A stretch of DNA of 64,000 nucleotides from Euryodendron excelsum (GCA_033060915.1 CM065394.1:35862001-35926000), one strand, 5' to 3'; counted from the stretch's first letter, positions 46,746 through 59,207 are shown. Made by a program: numbers and translations. Notes: generated by a model not told the origin, from the letters alone.

Positions 46746-48627
46746 GGACATTCTATATTGGCGGGCTAGCGGGCGCCAGAAGTGAACCATTTGGAATTTG
46801 ATGAGGTGTTGGTCCTCGAGATCGCCCCATCCCGGGAAGTTACTTGGATGGCATTAGTTTCCAGGACTACCTGGTCTGGAAAACTACCTGGAATAACGGT
46901 GCTTATGGCTCCAACGGGTCCTTGTGGGCCTGAGAAGCGACCAATTGGTTAGATTAGAGATTGAATGGCTCGTCTTGAGCTTGCATGTGCTAAGGTGTTT
47001 GAAAACTGGACCCAGTCGAGCCGGAGAGTGCCGAGTGGGCAAAAATGGGGTGCTTACAATGTGATTGAGCGCATTTTAGGTATTGAACATGTTTCTAATA
47101 CCAGTGCACTCTCACTCAAGAAGGTTGTGGAAGATCTATTTTGTAGACATGGATTGAGTATTTCCATATTGCGTGGGCAAGGTTACGATGGAGCTAGTCA
47201 TATGCAAGGTGAGTTAAACGGTCTTAAAACACTTATGCTGAATGAAAGTCCATGTGCATATTACGTTCACTGCTTTGCTCATCAATTACAATTAGCTCTT
47301 GTGGTGGTGGCACTCTTTAATTTGGTTAGCAATGTGGTGAAAGTTGTTAAAGCTTCGTGTAAACATCGAGATATTCTTAGGGAGAAACAAGTTGCAAAAG
47401 TTATTGAGGCACTTAATAAAGGACAATTTTCAAATGGGCAAGGCATAAATCAGGAAACCAATCTCAAATGGCTGGGTGATACACGTTAGGGCTCACATTA
47501 TAGTACTTTGAGTAGCTTGATTGATATGTTCTTAGTGGTAATTGATGTGCTTGAAATGATTTCAAAGGATGGTTCAAATTCAGAACAAAGAGCAGAAACA
47601 CGTCTTATTGCATTCCATTCAATTTTTTGAATTTGTATTCAATCTTCATTTGATGAGAACAATCCTAGGAATTACAAGTGAGTCATCACTGGCATGACAA
47701 AGAAAAGATCAAGATATTTTGAATGCTATGACTTTAGCTCAAGTGTCCAAAAAGAGACTCCAAAAAATGAGGGAGAGTGAGTGGAGTTATTTATTTGATG
47801 AAGTTTCATACTTTTGTGAAAAACATAGAATTGATCTTCTCAAAATGGATGATATGTTTACAACTCGAGGGTGAAGGAGTAAAGCTCAAGAAATGGTAAA
47901 CTTACATCACTATTGAGTTGAGTTACTTTACACAATCATACATATACAACTTCAAGAACTAAATGCTCATTTTACTGAGTCCAACACTGAGTTACTTCTT
48001 TATGTGGCATGTTTGAGTCCATCTTACTCATTCTCTAAGTTTGACTAAAAAAACTAATAACTCTCGCTGAATTGTATCCTAAAGAGGTTTTTTCAGTAGA
48101 ACTTTTGGTACTTCATGATCAGTTTGATACTTATGTTATTGATATGCGGTCTAGTAGTGACTTCTCAATGTTGAATAAAATTAGTGATCTTGCTAAAAAA
48201 AAAATGGTGAAGACTAAAAGGGACAAGGTTTATCCATTAGTTTACTTGCTTTTGACTTTAGCATTAATCTTGCCGGTTGTAATTGCTATAGTTGAGAGGG
48301 CATTTTCAGCTATGAATATTGTGAAGAATCGATTGCACAACCAAATGGGTGATCAATGGATAAAAAATAGTTGATTGTATACATAGAGAGAGACATATTT
48401 GAATGCATTGATAATGATACTATCATTCAAAACTTCCAAACGATTAAAACTCGTCGGAGTCAATTGTAAAAGGATACATTAGAAACTTTATCAATGAATA
48501 TATAGGATTTTGTGTTTATTCTTAGTTGAAAATGTTTATGTTTGCTTTTATTGTCATTGATTACAAAATTTTTTTAAGGTTATGATTAAAGAGTCCCCTC
48601 TAGATGAAGTTTCTGACTCCGTCATTG

Positions 48628-49536
48628 ACCCATTGTTGGACAATCACCCTAGTGGGGGTAACATCTAACAAACACCCTAGTGGGGTGACATATGGCATGC
48701 CACTTCTTTGTTGTAACGGGCAACCAAGAAAAAAGTTCAATAATCAGGTAGTACGAAGTTTTTCCTTACTCACACCTATCAAATTTTGCCACGTGTTACT
48801 TAAAGTCATTAAAAGTTTCTCTATTAATAATAAATTTATGTTGTAATAAAAGAATAAAACACTACATGACACAATTTAATAAAGATAAGGAGAGAGTCCT
48901 AACTATTGCACTTTTTTCAGCAACCGGAGCTTGAATGAGAATTCTGCAACTCTTCTAGGGCATTTCACTTCTTGCCATTATGCAATTTTTTCTGTTGATA
49001 TAACTGTTGATGAGGATTGCCTGCGGAAGCTTTGATGAGAATTCTGCACTCTTTTGAGCCCCCCCAAAAAAAAGCAATTATTTTTTGCTAGAACACAAAA
49101 TAAAGGTAATTTGAGCCTCAGAAAGATGAATTTAAATAAAGGTGAGACAATAATTAATAGGCTGGAGAATTGACATTTCATTAATCAACTTCTTTATGAA
49201 TGAGTTGCAGAATAGATCACGTAAGAAATATATTGTTCTATAGAAACAAACAATAGGCTGAAATGATAAACAGACTCTAATTCTATAATCTCTTGGCTAG
49301 AACCACAATGTTAAAAGAGAGCCGAAATCTCATAACCATTGCCAAAAGTTTACAATTACGAAAGAATTCTATCAGTTCAATTCATCGACAAAAATTGTGA
49401 CTTGGGGCGAATATGACTGGTGAGATGCTCATGAGCAGCTGGTATGTTAATACAATTGCAGGGGAAGTTGCTCCTGTAATTTTGCATTGACCTCCAGTTA
49501 TATCGTCATACCAGGAGCTCTGGAAGATTCACAAAT
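48628..49536. other. Intergenic region right of the hAT element
   Basis: AT-rich DNA without a supported gene. It probably includes the 3'UTR of the membrane-protein gene on the minus strand at its right end. CACCCTAGTGGGG is repeated at 48645 and 48672. Confidence 0.5.
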
Positions 49537-51242
49537 TTACTTTGTGATATTACAGGCCAGCTCATTTCTTTTCTTTGCTAATTGCTGTGATGCTGTCAGC
49601 TGCTCTCCGGCCCTGCCTGCATCTGAAAGTCAACCATGAGTTCGAATTTTCAATTCTTTCGCCTGCTGTTCTGTATCAAACTTAACGTTTGCTTGGAATA
49701 TTAGATTTAGCAAATTTGATATTTTCTATTCCAGAGGACAAACTTGCTCTAATTTCAAGCCCAAGGCATATGCTAAGGACCAGACGGAGCAGCAATTCTA
49801 TTTGTACTCCCCAGTACAATAATTTGTGTTCTTTTCCCTTTATTGTCTCATAGTTTCGCCTTACACCATTTTAGATAGACTATTGATATTCGCTAAGGAA
49901 TTAGGCAGCAAATCTGCCCAACATTGGGCTAATTTATGTTATTTCTGTTGGACCCGTCTTCTCTTATTCTTAATGTACTCTCTCTGTTGAAGTATTAACA
50001 AAATCAATGTTGTCATATTAGACTACACCAATGAAGATAAAAAATGTTCAACTACCTTATGAAAGAATATATAAGCACTTTCAAGCAACCTAGTATGGGC
50101 AAGTAGTGAAAGAATCACCTGTACCTTTCGTCTAGGATGATGGCATGGCTTCTCATTACCTGGAAGAGCCAAAAAAGAAAAGAGAGGGAGGGAAATTAGA
50201 GAAAGCAAAAGAGGCTGCAGCAACTAAAAAAGGGAACTGTAATCAAGCTTCCAAAACCTGATAAAACTAAGAGCTCACAAAAGTAGAAGTGGAATAGCAA
50301 ACAAAGTGGTATGAAAAAGTTTATTGATGAAAAGACAATGAAAATGTTGTTCATCTTGATGACATTCAACTTGGAAGGCTAAAAATATGCAACATTCACA
50401 CACGATACGATAGAATCAAACATTGTTGGTTACCGTATTCCAAAAACAATAAGAGGCATGAATTCTTTCTCATTTCACGAGCTGGAATCTTCCCTTGCAT
50501 CATGTGCGCCCCAAAATTTTTTTATCTAATTATCCGAGAAACCCTAGAGAAGTAACAATAGGATTTTCTGCACTGACATTAACCAAGCTACCCACAAGAA
50601 CTTTAAAGTACTTCATCTCTGACGATGATGTGCAGGCAGAACAGAGCCAATTGGGACTTGGAAAATGGCTCACATCAACCCGTAATTGAAACATTCTTTC
50701 CAAATATCTCTTTTTTATTCTTTGTTTTTTTCCTTAAAAAAAATTTCCTTTCTTGCTAAATGCCATTACTAACTGCTTGCAAGGTTTTACCCTATTTTAC
50801 GTTCAAAATTTAATTTTAATACATGTCTGTCAATTGCACCTTTACTCATGTTCTCAACTCGAGTGAGATGAGATCCTTGTGTAACCATTTATGAGTTTCA
50901 TGAAAACATTTCAATACAAATGGCAGCGTACAAATTTTTTGGCTACTAACCCCCATTCTTTGTAACAACCAAGTTTCCCCAAACAGAAGCAATTTCTTGT
51001 AACCACTGATGTGTTACTAACCCTCTGTTCCCTTTATAGATATTACCATGGTAAATAATGGGCTGTCCTCCAACAGTATATATATTGTCCAAATGGTTCT
51101 CCTGTTGAGAATGCACAACTAATATCATCTTGGAAAGGCTTCAGCATGACTAGATATCATTTGCAATCATCAACCATAACCATGACCAGCAAGTACACAA
51201 CTCAATATCCAAATTTGCAGTTTTCAGTAGTCAACACAAACC

Positions 51243-51285
<43 letters not shown>

Positions 51286-54200
51286 TCAAAAAATAAAAAA
51301 TAAAACACAAAAAAAATTTCTGGCAGGGCCACCAATGGGAAAAAGAGGATGGATAGAACAATTGTCATGGCTATGCTTAGAAAATGAAAATCAATGCACA
51401 AGTAGCCAATACAAAGGAGAAAAAAATATACAGTTTTCATTAAGTGACAATGTTCAGATACATAAACTAATAGGCTGCAGATTTTAAGCCCAACTGAATG
51501 AATTAACATTTACAGCATATGCATATTTTGCATCAGGTTTCTATAACAAGAAAATTACGTATCAAGGACTAGAATAAAAATCAAAACTGTGTGCTGAAAC
51601 TTTTTCATGGATTGATCTTACCATCACTCAATTTATGTGAGCAAGCATCCTGCACCACTTCATCCCAAAAATTGCATTTGTGCATGACTGTTGAAAAAAA
51701 AACCTGAATTGGAATCTGAGGCTGAATTAGCTACACCAGCCAAGCTTGGTGAAGCACTTTTGGCTGAAGTCATCCTATATGCACGGGGATGCTGAATCAT
51801 AACTAGAATGGAATCCTTTGAGCTTTCGCCGTGGGAAGGGGCTGTTGGCTACGCAAGTTACAAATTACATGTCAGCACAAATATTAACAACTAACGTAAA
51901 TGCTGAATAATATGTATCAACCGAAGTTGAGATTATAAAAACTATAAGGAGATTATAGAACTTTGGTTTTTGGAAAATCAAGGGACCTGGGACCATATGC
52001 AGGAAGGCTGGGAGTTAAACAAATAACAACCACTAGACAATAGATGGACGGGCCCAGGTTTATTGAGAACAACTAATGATTATACAAACAAATCCATATA
52101 TGGCTGCGAGTTTGATTATATGTCAGCACAAATATTTACAACTAACGTAAATGCTGAATAATATGTATCAACCAAAGTTCAGATTATAAAAACTATAAGG
52201 AGAGTATAGAACTTTGGTTTTTGGAAAATCAAGGGACCATATGCAGGAAGGCTGGGAGTTAACAAATAACAACCACTAGACAATAGATGGACAGGCCCAG
52301 GTTTATTGAGGAACAACTAATGATTATACAAACAAATCCATATATGGCTGCGAGTTTGATTACTTACCACCCCAATATGCCATTCATGACAACTAAAATC
52401 TTTAAATGTTGCTGCATCCATTTCCTGCGGTAACATGAGTTAGTAGATAAGAAATTAGGAAACCATGAGTGTATATCAAGTTCATATTATCATTTTCTGA
52501 GCTACAATTTTTGGCTTTAACCAATATTTTCATGGTAATTTGGACCATCTTTTAAGCTTCTTGCAATAGATGCATTGTCTGCTAGACATGTCATATTCAT
52601 GGTAATGACTATTTCAACAGAAAATGTTCCAATATCACCCAGTATATTGCTTCAGTAGTTTATTACTTTCTCTGTCATAGACTCATAATGACCAACCACC
52701 TAAGCGACGTGCATTATACATTCACTCCTTACCCATTTTGATGTTTTCAATATTGTCCTCCCACTATTAACCATGGGAAAGTTATGTAGTGTTGGATATT
52801 GCAGAAAGTGAAAAGACTTCTTGCCTTGATTTTCAACAATAAATAGACATTATTGGACAGATGAAAAAGGGAGGGAAAGCAGTAACTTTTTTGTAGGGTT
52901 CAAATCTATCCCCATTAGAACTTACAATGCTGTAGATAGGAGGCATTGTTGCTTGCCCTTTAGCCTTCAGTGTGGGCACAACAGAGAAACGTGGTGCCAA
53001 GTCTCGTGACCTGAAAGTCCATCTGTGACAAAAAGAAGAGAACAATCACACCAGAGTCTGCTAGAAGGTTAACAAAGGAACAAATATGTAATGTTGTATA
53101 TTGAATATATCCGTGGTTAGTAAGTTCATGGGTCATTGAGAAGTGAAGAGTAGACATGGAGGGTAACTCCACAATGATTAGTAATTCTTACATACCCAAT
53201 GTATAGAAAGATGCAGAATTGTGCCCATTCTCGAACTAACAGTCGAAGCCAATAGTTTTCTAATGAGCCATCCATATTAATGTATATCTGAAAATTAAAA
53301 AGCTTAATTGTTAACAGATCAAGTTTCCATATTTGGCTTTTGTATGTAGGATTATAACCAATGCAATTAGTATATCCGTACCGCAGTTTCAGCCACAGCT
53401 ATGATATGCATCGCACCTTGAAACTTCCTGGATGGTGAAAAAGCAAAAAAATACAACAAATTAAAAAAAAAATTAATATTCGCCTCTGTAAGAGCTAAGT
53501 TATTTACAGCATAATAAGACTATATCATCGGAATAAAAACACGCAAACACATGCACATGCACACGTGCAGACACACGCGCGTGTGCACACGCGCACATAC
53601 ACACAAAAGCATTGGATGTTTAGTGCATACTTGAACATAACATATTTTGTATAAACTGCATCATGCATCAAATGGACATCTTCATCTTCTATAAAAGTTA
53701 ACTGTTCCCGTAGAACTAATAGATTCTGAGATATATGGTGGAATATCAGATAGAACAAAACGAAATAATTAAGGAGCAGAAGGACCTGGATTACAGAAAG
53801 TAAAGGGTGTTAGTATCTCTGGTAAAAGAACTAGTCAAATAAACAATAACTGAGAAGAAACTCACTGAGAAGTAAGGTACAGATGCTCTGTAACCAACAA
53901 GAGTCAAGTAGAAGGCACACCCCAGAGCAGATGTAGTACGGCGTTCAGGTACTGAAAGACGCTCATACATAATGCAGTAACCATGGGAAATGAGCATGAA
54001 GGACACAAAAGAAGCTGTCTGAAAGAGCACTCCAGTCACATACACCCCAAATGACATCCACAGAGAGCATGTGTGAAGATTAAAGCATGAATACCTGCAA
54101 GAACACTGCTCTGAATTCGGAAAATTGTTTTTGCAACAAAAGAAAGGAGAACCAAGACAATTGGAGTGGATAATACTGTTATGTTGAGAAATGCCTCACT

Positions 54201-56591
54201 ACCGTACATTCAAAAAATGGTAGTCCATATCTGGAATACAACTTTTTTTGGAAGGTATATCTGGAATACAACACCTATCATGTTGTAATAATTTTCTGTA
54301 AAAGACTTTCAATGAATCGCCTCTCAAGTTTTCACCTCTTACTATGCGTATAGATGTATGTAATATTGTACGTATGCATGTATGCATGAATGTATATGTA
54401 TCCATATGTAAATGATGTGATATGATGATTGATTACATTAAGTGTGAAAGGATTTCGCAATATAGTATGTCAAAGAAAAGAAAAATTAATAGTCATGTCA
54501 CGTTCCACAGTACACTAGTCTGCAATTCTCAACTGTTACAATAGAATGCCTAGTACTAGTAGCAAAAGCAGTGCTGGAGGTCAAAATTGCAAGAAGATAA
54601 CTTTTTACATTTTTCACGACAAAATTATAAAAATTTTACTATCTATTACAGCAACAAGGACGTACCAGAAGAGGAAGGATAGGGTGAGTTGCAAAGCTTT
54701 AATTAGTGGAACAGATGCAAGCATCCACTGCAGAGTATTTGTCTGCTCTAGTGCATAAAAATAGCAAACCAAAGATAAACAAAATAGTCTGATAAGTATA
54801 TGGGAAGCTGATAAAACATTTGAATAATAACAGAACCTAATGCTAAATATGATAGGAACTGGGATATAAAGAGGGGGGAGGGGGGCCATGAAAATGTACC
54901 TGCAACAAGAAGGAATACATACTAATTAATTATGGTTCTCTTTTCTTCTTTTTTTTTTTTTCCTGATAAGTAAAACACACATACCGGTGACTTTAATTCT
55001 GAACCTCCCCCTCCTGGGGTGAGATAAGATAATATCCAAGCTAACAGCTGGCATGGATTAAATAATGAAAATTTTGTTTTAATGAACTCGAGTAACAAAA
55101 GATCAAACATATGGACTGAACTCAAACCAAGAGTTCTTAAAAATAATAATAACAATAAATGAACAAAAGCATGGAATACTATAAAGTAACAGTGAAAATT
55201 TCCCAGGAATACCTCGCATCTCCTTCTATATGGTTGCTCAAAAAATGGAGAAAAGAAAAGAATATGAAATTCTGGATCTTATGCTTAGCTATCCAGAAAA
55301 CAAAAGAGAAACAAATGTAAAAAAAGAATACCTGAATTAAGGCAAATAATTCTGTTTAGTTATATCTAGCAAAATTTAGTTTTCTCAGGGCCTGAAAAAT
55401 TAGAATTCTACAATTGAACTCTATCTCTGCTGTCCATCAACTTGAACAAATTTTGTTAGCCAATAAATGTTGACGGATCAGTAATTGAACTTATTTATAT
55501 TCTTCACATTACATTTTTCTTGGGTCCAATCAGTGAGAACCACATGAGCAAGATCTTAATTTCTCTCCTTTTCGTGGATTTGAACAACTTTTTTGTCCTC
55601 CACCAAATATTGACACAAAGATTGAACTCACTTCTGTTCTTACATTTTTATCAACCAAATGGACCCTCAAATTAAACACATTGCTTTTTCTATGGCACCA
55701 GAAAATGACAAATCCAAGATTCAAAGTTTTCTAGTCATTTCTCCTCTTACATATTGTCCATAATGAAGAAAACCAGAAATGGAAAAGGAAAACAAAAACC
55801 TTGGGAACTGGCAAAAGACAGATATAAAAGACTTAATATATCTGATCAAAAACTAACCAGTAAACATAGTAGTTAGTTTAAATAATTCAAACCAAAGAAC
55901 TGACTCAAAACAACAGTTTCAAAAGAAAAACAACGAAGGAAATGAACAAATGCATCTAAAATTATAAATTAGCGTCTAAGAATTAAAAAAAGAAAAACTC
56001 AAATCTCCACAGTTTCCATTTGTTAGCTTGGAAAAAAAGAAAGAAAGAAAAACCGCTGAACTAGGCTAAATAAATTGTATTAGGTTCAGTTCCCTGCAGT
56101 TTAAGTTTTCTCAGTTCCCAAACGATAACGATTCTAAAGTTCTATAATACATTTTTTAAGTAACCTAACTGTTTGCCAGTTTGAGCAATATTTATCAGCA
56201 GCCAAACACTGAACTGAAAATCTGAGATTCAAAGATTGTTATTTTCTTTTCTCCGCTTACATTTACTCAGCAATTAAAAGGACAAAGAGGTCGAAATTTT
56301 CTTTTCTTCTCTTCCTTTCCTTCACATTTTCCCAGTGACCAAACGGACCACATACCGAACCGCATGCTTCAAACAAAACAAAACAAAACAAAAGCGAATA
56401 TTGAGGAAATTTAATCAGCAAAAATGTGATCGAGATTAATTGACCTGAAAATGGCGGTTTTTGTAGGTGTTGATGGTCCAAGAACAAGCCGAGACGAACC
56501 AGATTGACATGAAAGCCAAGTAGAGACAAGGTAGCGGCCGATAGGCTTCGTCGATGCCACTATACGCGCCGAAACTCTCTGAAACCTCCAT
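49537..56591 (-). CDS. Multi-pass (probably seven-helix) membrane protein, 10 exons
   Basis: Exons on the minus strand: 56591-56445, 54742-54666, 54094-53866, 53785-53631, 53427-53382, 53287-53196, 53022-52926, 52424-52368, 51848-51704, 49622-49537. All introns are GT-AG and phases match, giving 376 residues. The protein begins MEVSESFGAYSGID, with a first hydrophobic helix at about residues 21-38 (CLYLAFMSIWFVSACSW). Helices follow around LIKALQLTLSFLFWY, FGVYVTGVLFQTASFVSF, SALGCAFYLTLVGY, FSVLLLLNYFVLFYLIF and WAQFCIFLYIGW. The C-terminal 100 residues are hydrophilic and Ser-rich, ending ASQQLAKKRNELACNITK. I tentatively link it to plant lung-seven-transmembrane/intimal-thickness-receptor-like proteins; it lacks their luminal N-terminal domain. 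Function is not assigned. The final acceptor/donor choices at exons 9 and 10 are the least certain. Confidence 0.85.
51244..51283 (+). repeat. (C)40 homopolymer in intron 9 of the membrane-protein gene
   Basis: Forty consecutive C on the plus strand; the pre-mRNA would contain a 40-base G run. Length in the assembly may be imprecise. Confidence 0.95.
51871..52361. repeat. Tandem duplication (about 251 bp, two copies) in intron 8 of the membrane-protein gene
   Basis: GTCAGCACAAATATT starts at 51871 and again at 52122. The two copies are nearly identical, through GGTTTTTGGAAAATCAAGGG and CTGCGAGTTTGATTA. The distal copy ends just before the exon 8 donor (GTAAGTAATC on the minus strand). Confidence 0.92.
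53535..53608. repeat. Alternating purine-pyrimidine tract with an 18-bp palindrome
   Basis: CA/TG-rich alternating sequence in intron 4 of the membrane-protein gene. It contains the perfect palindrome GCGCGTGTGCACACGCGC at 53577-53594, sequence of the type that readily adopts Z-DNA or a cruciform. Confidence 0.85.
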
Positions 56592-58827
56592 TTTTCAAAT
56601 TGAGAGCTTAAGAACAGTGGTTTAATTCAAAACTTTTTTGATTCAGAGCTGCTTAGTTTTCAGTTTGGATTGAGAAGAAAATTATTTATACGCGCGCACA
56701 TCCGGAACGCGTCGTTTCCTCTGTTTTGTTAATTGCATAATTAACTAGTTTAGATAAAATTTTGTTAAATAAAATTACCATTATGTATTACAAATCTTCG
56801 GAGAGTAATTTTGTAATTCTACATTTAAACCCGAATTTTTGAATTGCTTATCCCACTTCTTCTTGAATTAAATAATCTTGTTTATATGAGATCAAAAATC
56901 CTCTCTAAATTGCTTCTTTCAACTCTTTTTCTGCAATTATATACAAGATAATGCACAGTGCAATTTCGGCTTGTCTCTCTCCCATACGACGCTTTAAATA
57001 TTCTAATACTTTTAAAACACCGTGTCACATGAGTAATTAGTTAGATAATTATAGAATTTGTTCAATTATTTAACTCACGTTATTAGTTTTGTAAGATATA
57101 TACATAAGTAGTTTAGTACTATTCAAAAAGTTATCAATCAAAACTTCAGCCACCTACTTATACGTATAAAGTAATTAAATTCTATCTAAAAAATTATTAC
57201 AATAGAAAGAGAAAACAAATCAAAAAGTAGTTGATTCATATTCAAATAGTTGCTATTTCTTATATGTTTAAAAATTAAATAACAAATTTATCCATCAAGT
57301 GAGGTTGTTATACTTGCATGTTTTTTGTTTTTCTTCGTGACCAATGTTAACACGCTAAAGTGTTTTAATTTGTTTCATATTCTTAATTATTTTAGATTTA
57401 TGATTAATTACTTATAATATTTCTATTGTAGATTTGAACAAGCATTACTCCCTGTGTATTGCATGAGTTGACACTTAATATTTGATTATTATCAAAAATG
57501 ATATTACCGAAGATGATAGTTGTCATTGAATTGCTGTCGTAATAGATTGAATCATCGAATAAGAGATTATCATATTAATATTAACAAGTGAATTAGATAG
57601 GCACAGTTTGAAATTTGTAAATAAGTGCAATTTAAAATTTATAAATAACTGGGTCAGTTATTAGTATAATTGTTGTTGATTCAGCTTTAAAGATACCAAT
57701 AAGTTCTTCCTTTATATATCATAATAGATAAGTTTTAAAAGAACTGAGTTTTTCTTTACCTTTCTCCACCTCTTAAAAAATTAAATAAATTCACGAGGGA
57801 AGAAGCAAAAGAGGAAAAATGATAAATTTAAGGAAATGAAAGAATATATACTCATAATTTGAAGGGGTAATCGAGTCTACATGATGGAAATTATAAAAAA
57901 ATAAAAGAAAAAAAATATGCAATTTTAAATTACATTTTCTATTGACCCAACTTTACTTTTTACCTTTTAAAGTATTTTTTTTTTATATACATGTTAAGTG
58001 GTAAGTATCCTAGGATTTCTTAAACGCATAAGAATGAAAAGGTCATGGGCCAGTTTATAGGGACATCAGTTTTTATAGGTGCATGATGGAGCCATGCAAC
58101 AAAAACCACTCCATTTCACTCCCCTTACAACGAGGCCTAAAATATGTAGGACTCATTCAATCATCTAAAGATTATGTAAAATTCTACTCATGCAGAAATT
58201 ATCGACCACCATGATGTGGCCATAGCATTTTTTTTTAAAATTTGAGCCTAAGTTCAAAATATGACACATCAGTATTGATTCTTTGCGTAATTTTTTTTTG
58301 TTTTTATGGCATTATTCAAAGATTGTTTATTACACAGTTTGCCCAAGAAATAAAGACAACCAGATCAGGATAGGGGGAGAAGTATTTCAATCTGATCAAG
58401 TACTATGCAAATTTAGGCCACTGACCTGACCTTGAAAACGTTCAACAAAACCTTAATTTAGACACAGTTTTAGCATTTTTATTGAGTTGTAAGCTTACAA
58501 TAACAGCACATTAGGTGAACAAACTCACTAACAAAACTTTGTTTCTTCAGTCCCACTCCATTTTAGCCTACCCAGAAAAAAAAAACAAAAAGTCCTGCTC
58601 CATACCACCTAATATCGAGCGATAGGAGGCATCATATCTTCTCCACCCAACCAGAGTTTAAAAATTAAAAAAAAAAGAAGAGAGAGAGAATGTTAGAGCT
58701 GATTAATTTATTATTGAACATATCAAATTTATATCATTCGTTGTGAATCTTCTTTTTATTCATTTGGTCTAGCAAACTATGTAATTATCCGAGCAACTCA
58801 GATGATTATGAATATGTTAATACTTTG
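56592..58827. other. Promoter of the membrane-protein gene and AT-rich intergenic DNA
   Basis: TTATTTATACGCGCGC near 56682-56697 may be the TATA region of the minus-strand gene. The rest has no coding frame and no repeat that I could assign. Confidence 0.5.
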
Positions 58828-59207
58828 TGTCAAGGGTCGAGCGCTTATCATTCAATAAAAAAGTTTAAGCCATTAGATAGTGCTGCTTATTCCCTTTATA
58901 TAGTCCAAGACCTCTTTCCTTCTATCCGATGTCAGATCGTAACATACTCCCCCATCTAAATCTGCGATGCCCTTGTTGCAGGTCGGACTATCCTACCTAC
59001 TCTACTTGACCGTTTGGTGGACCACTCTGCCTATTCCACCTGAGCGTTTGGTATAGAATCAGATTAAGAATTGGGCTGCTCTTATACCATTTGTCACGGG
59101 TCAAGTGCTTGCCATCCAACTAAAAAACTTAAACTATTAGGTGGTACTGCCTACCTCTTTATATGGCCTAAGTCCTCCTTTCTCCTATCCAACGTGGGAT
59201 CGTGACA
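58828..59207 (-). mobile_element. TRIM (terminal-repeat retrotransposon in miniature)
   Basis: Two direct repeats of 117 and 116 bp (58828-58944 and 59092-59207) start TGTCA and end GTAACA/GTGACA, each with a TTTATATAG/G TATA-like box in complement. On the minus strand the repeat at 59092-59207 is the 5' LTR. Two bases inside it lies TGGTATAAGAGC (59089-59078), matching the initiator-Met tRNA primer site TGGTATCAGAGC except for one base. GATGGGGGAGTA (58956-58945) next to the other repeat is the polypurine tract. TTTG flanks both ends. The interior of about 147 bp has no coding capacity. Confidence 0.88.

Larger units (their letters stand above)
34473..47058 (+). mobile_element. Long solo LTR 'A' (about 4.9 kb net), itself interrupted by B and C
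   Basis: It starts TGTCGCGCCCAGG and ends GGGTGCTTACA. The target duplication ATGTG is perfect (34468-34472 and 47059-47063). Removing B (37756-42193) and C (42546-45769) leaves about 4.9 kb without coding domains or repeated termini, so it looks like a solo LTR of a long-LTR retrotransposon. Its right 1.6 kb aligns with the right part of C, with A resuming exactly after each insertion. The superfamily is unassigned. Confidence 0.8.
31561..48374 (+). pseudogene. hAT transposase-like gene (TTF-type zinc finger, DUF4371, hAT dimerisation domain), interrupted
   Basis: Piece 1 (31561-32262) starts MKRYFKRKS and carries the TTF-type finger (GPCQP...FCLGCYIFK). It has three in-frame stops. Piece 2 (34230-34472) continues with NNAPQNLKLTALDIQEDIV and has a one-base slip in an A run close to the insertion point. 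Piece 3 (47059-48374) continues with GIEHVSN, LRGQGYDGASHMQGE and YVHCFAHQLQLALV. It has several stops (first near 47488) and ends with the hAT C-terminal dimerisation motif VERAFSAMNIVKNRL. Each break falls exactly where a retroelement with a target duplication sits. The gene is dead. The family is that of plant proteins named zinc finger MYM-type 1-like. Confidence 0.88.
30408..48627 (+). mobile_element. hAT transposon (TTF-finger/ZMYM1-like type), decayed and split by nested retroelements
   Basis: The right end reads TTTCTGACTCCGTCATTG, whose complement begins CAATGACGGAGTCAG, like the CAGTGGCGGAGCC ends of this hAT group. The left end is tentative, near CACTCAGGAGCAG at 30408 followed by TTGCTAGAGGGC. 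Between them lies one transposase gene in three pieces (31561-32262, 34230-34472, 47059-48374), separated by LTR insertions at 32263-34229 and 34473-47058. Without the insertions the element would be about 3.7 kb. An 8-bp target-site duplication is not recognisable. Confidence 0.7.

Noticed and set aside
43979..47000. Numerous short open frames in LTRs C and A
   Set aside because: They overlap repeats on both strands and differ between the homologous copies, so they are not conserved coding regions.
51146..51487. Poly-proline open frame across the C40 run
   Set aside because: It is a product of the homopolymer inside an intron on the opposite strand, with no domain.
54920..55030. Possible SINE tail (T-run next to CTGATAAGT) in intron 1 of the membrane-protein gene
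   Set aside because: Only a polyA-like run and a weak B-box-like word, which is insufficient.
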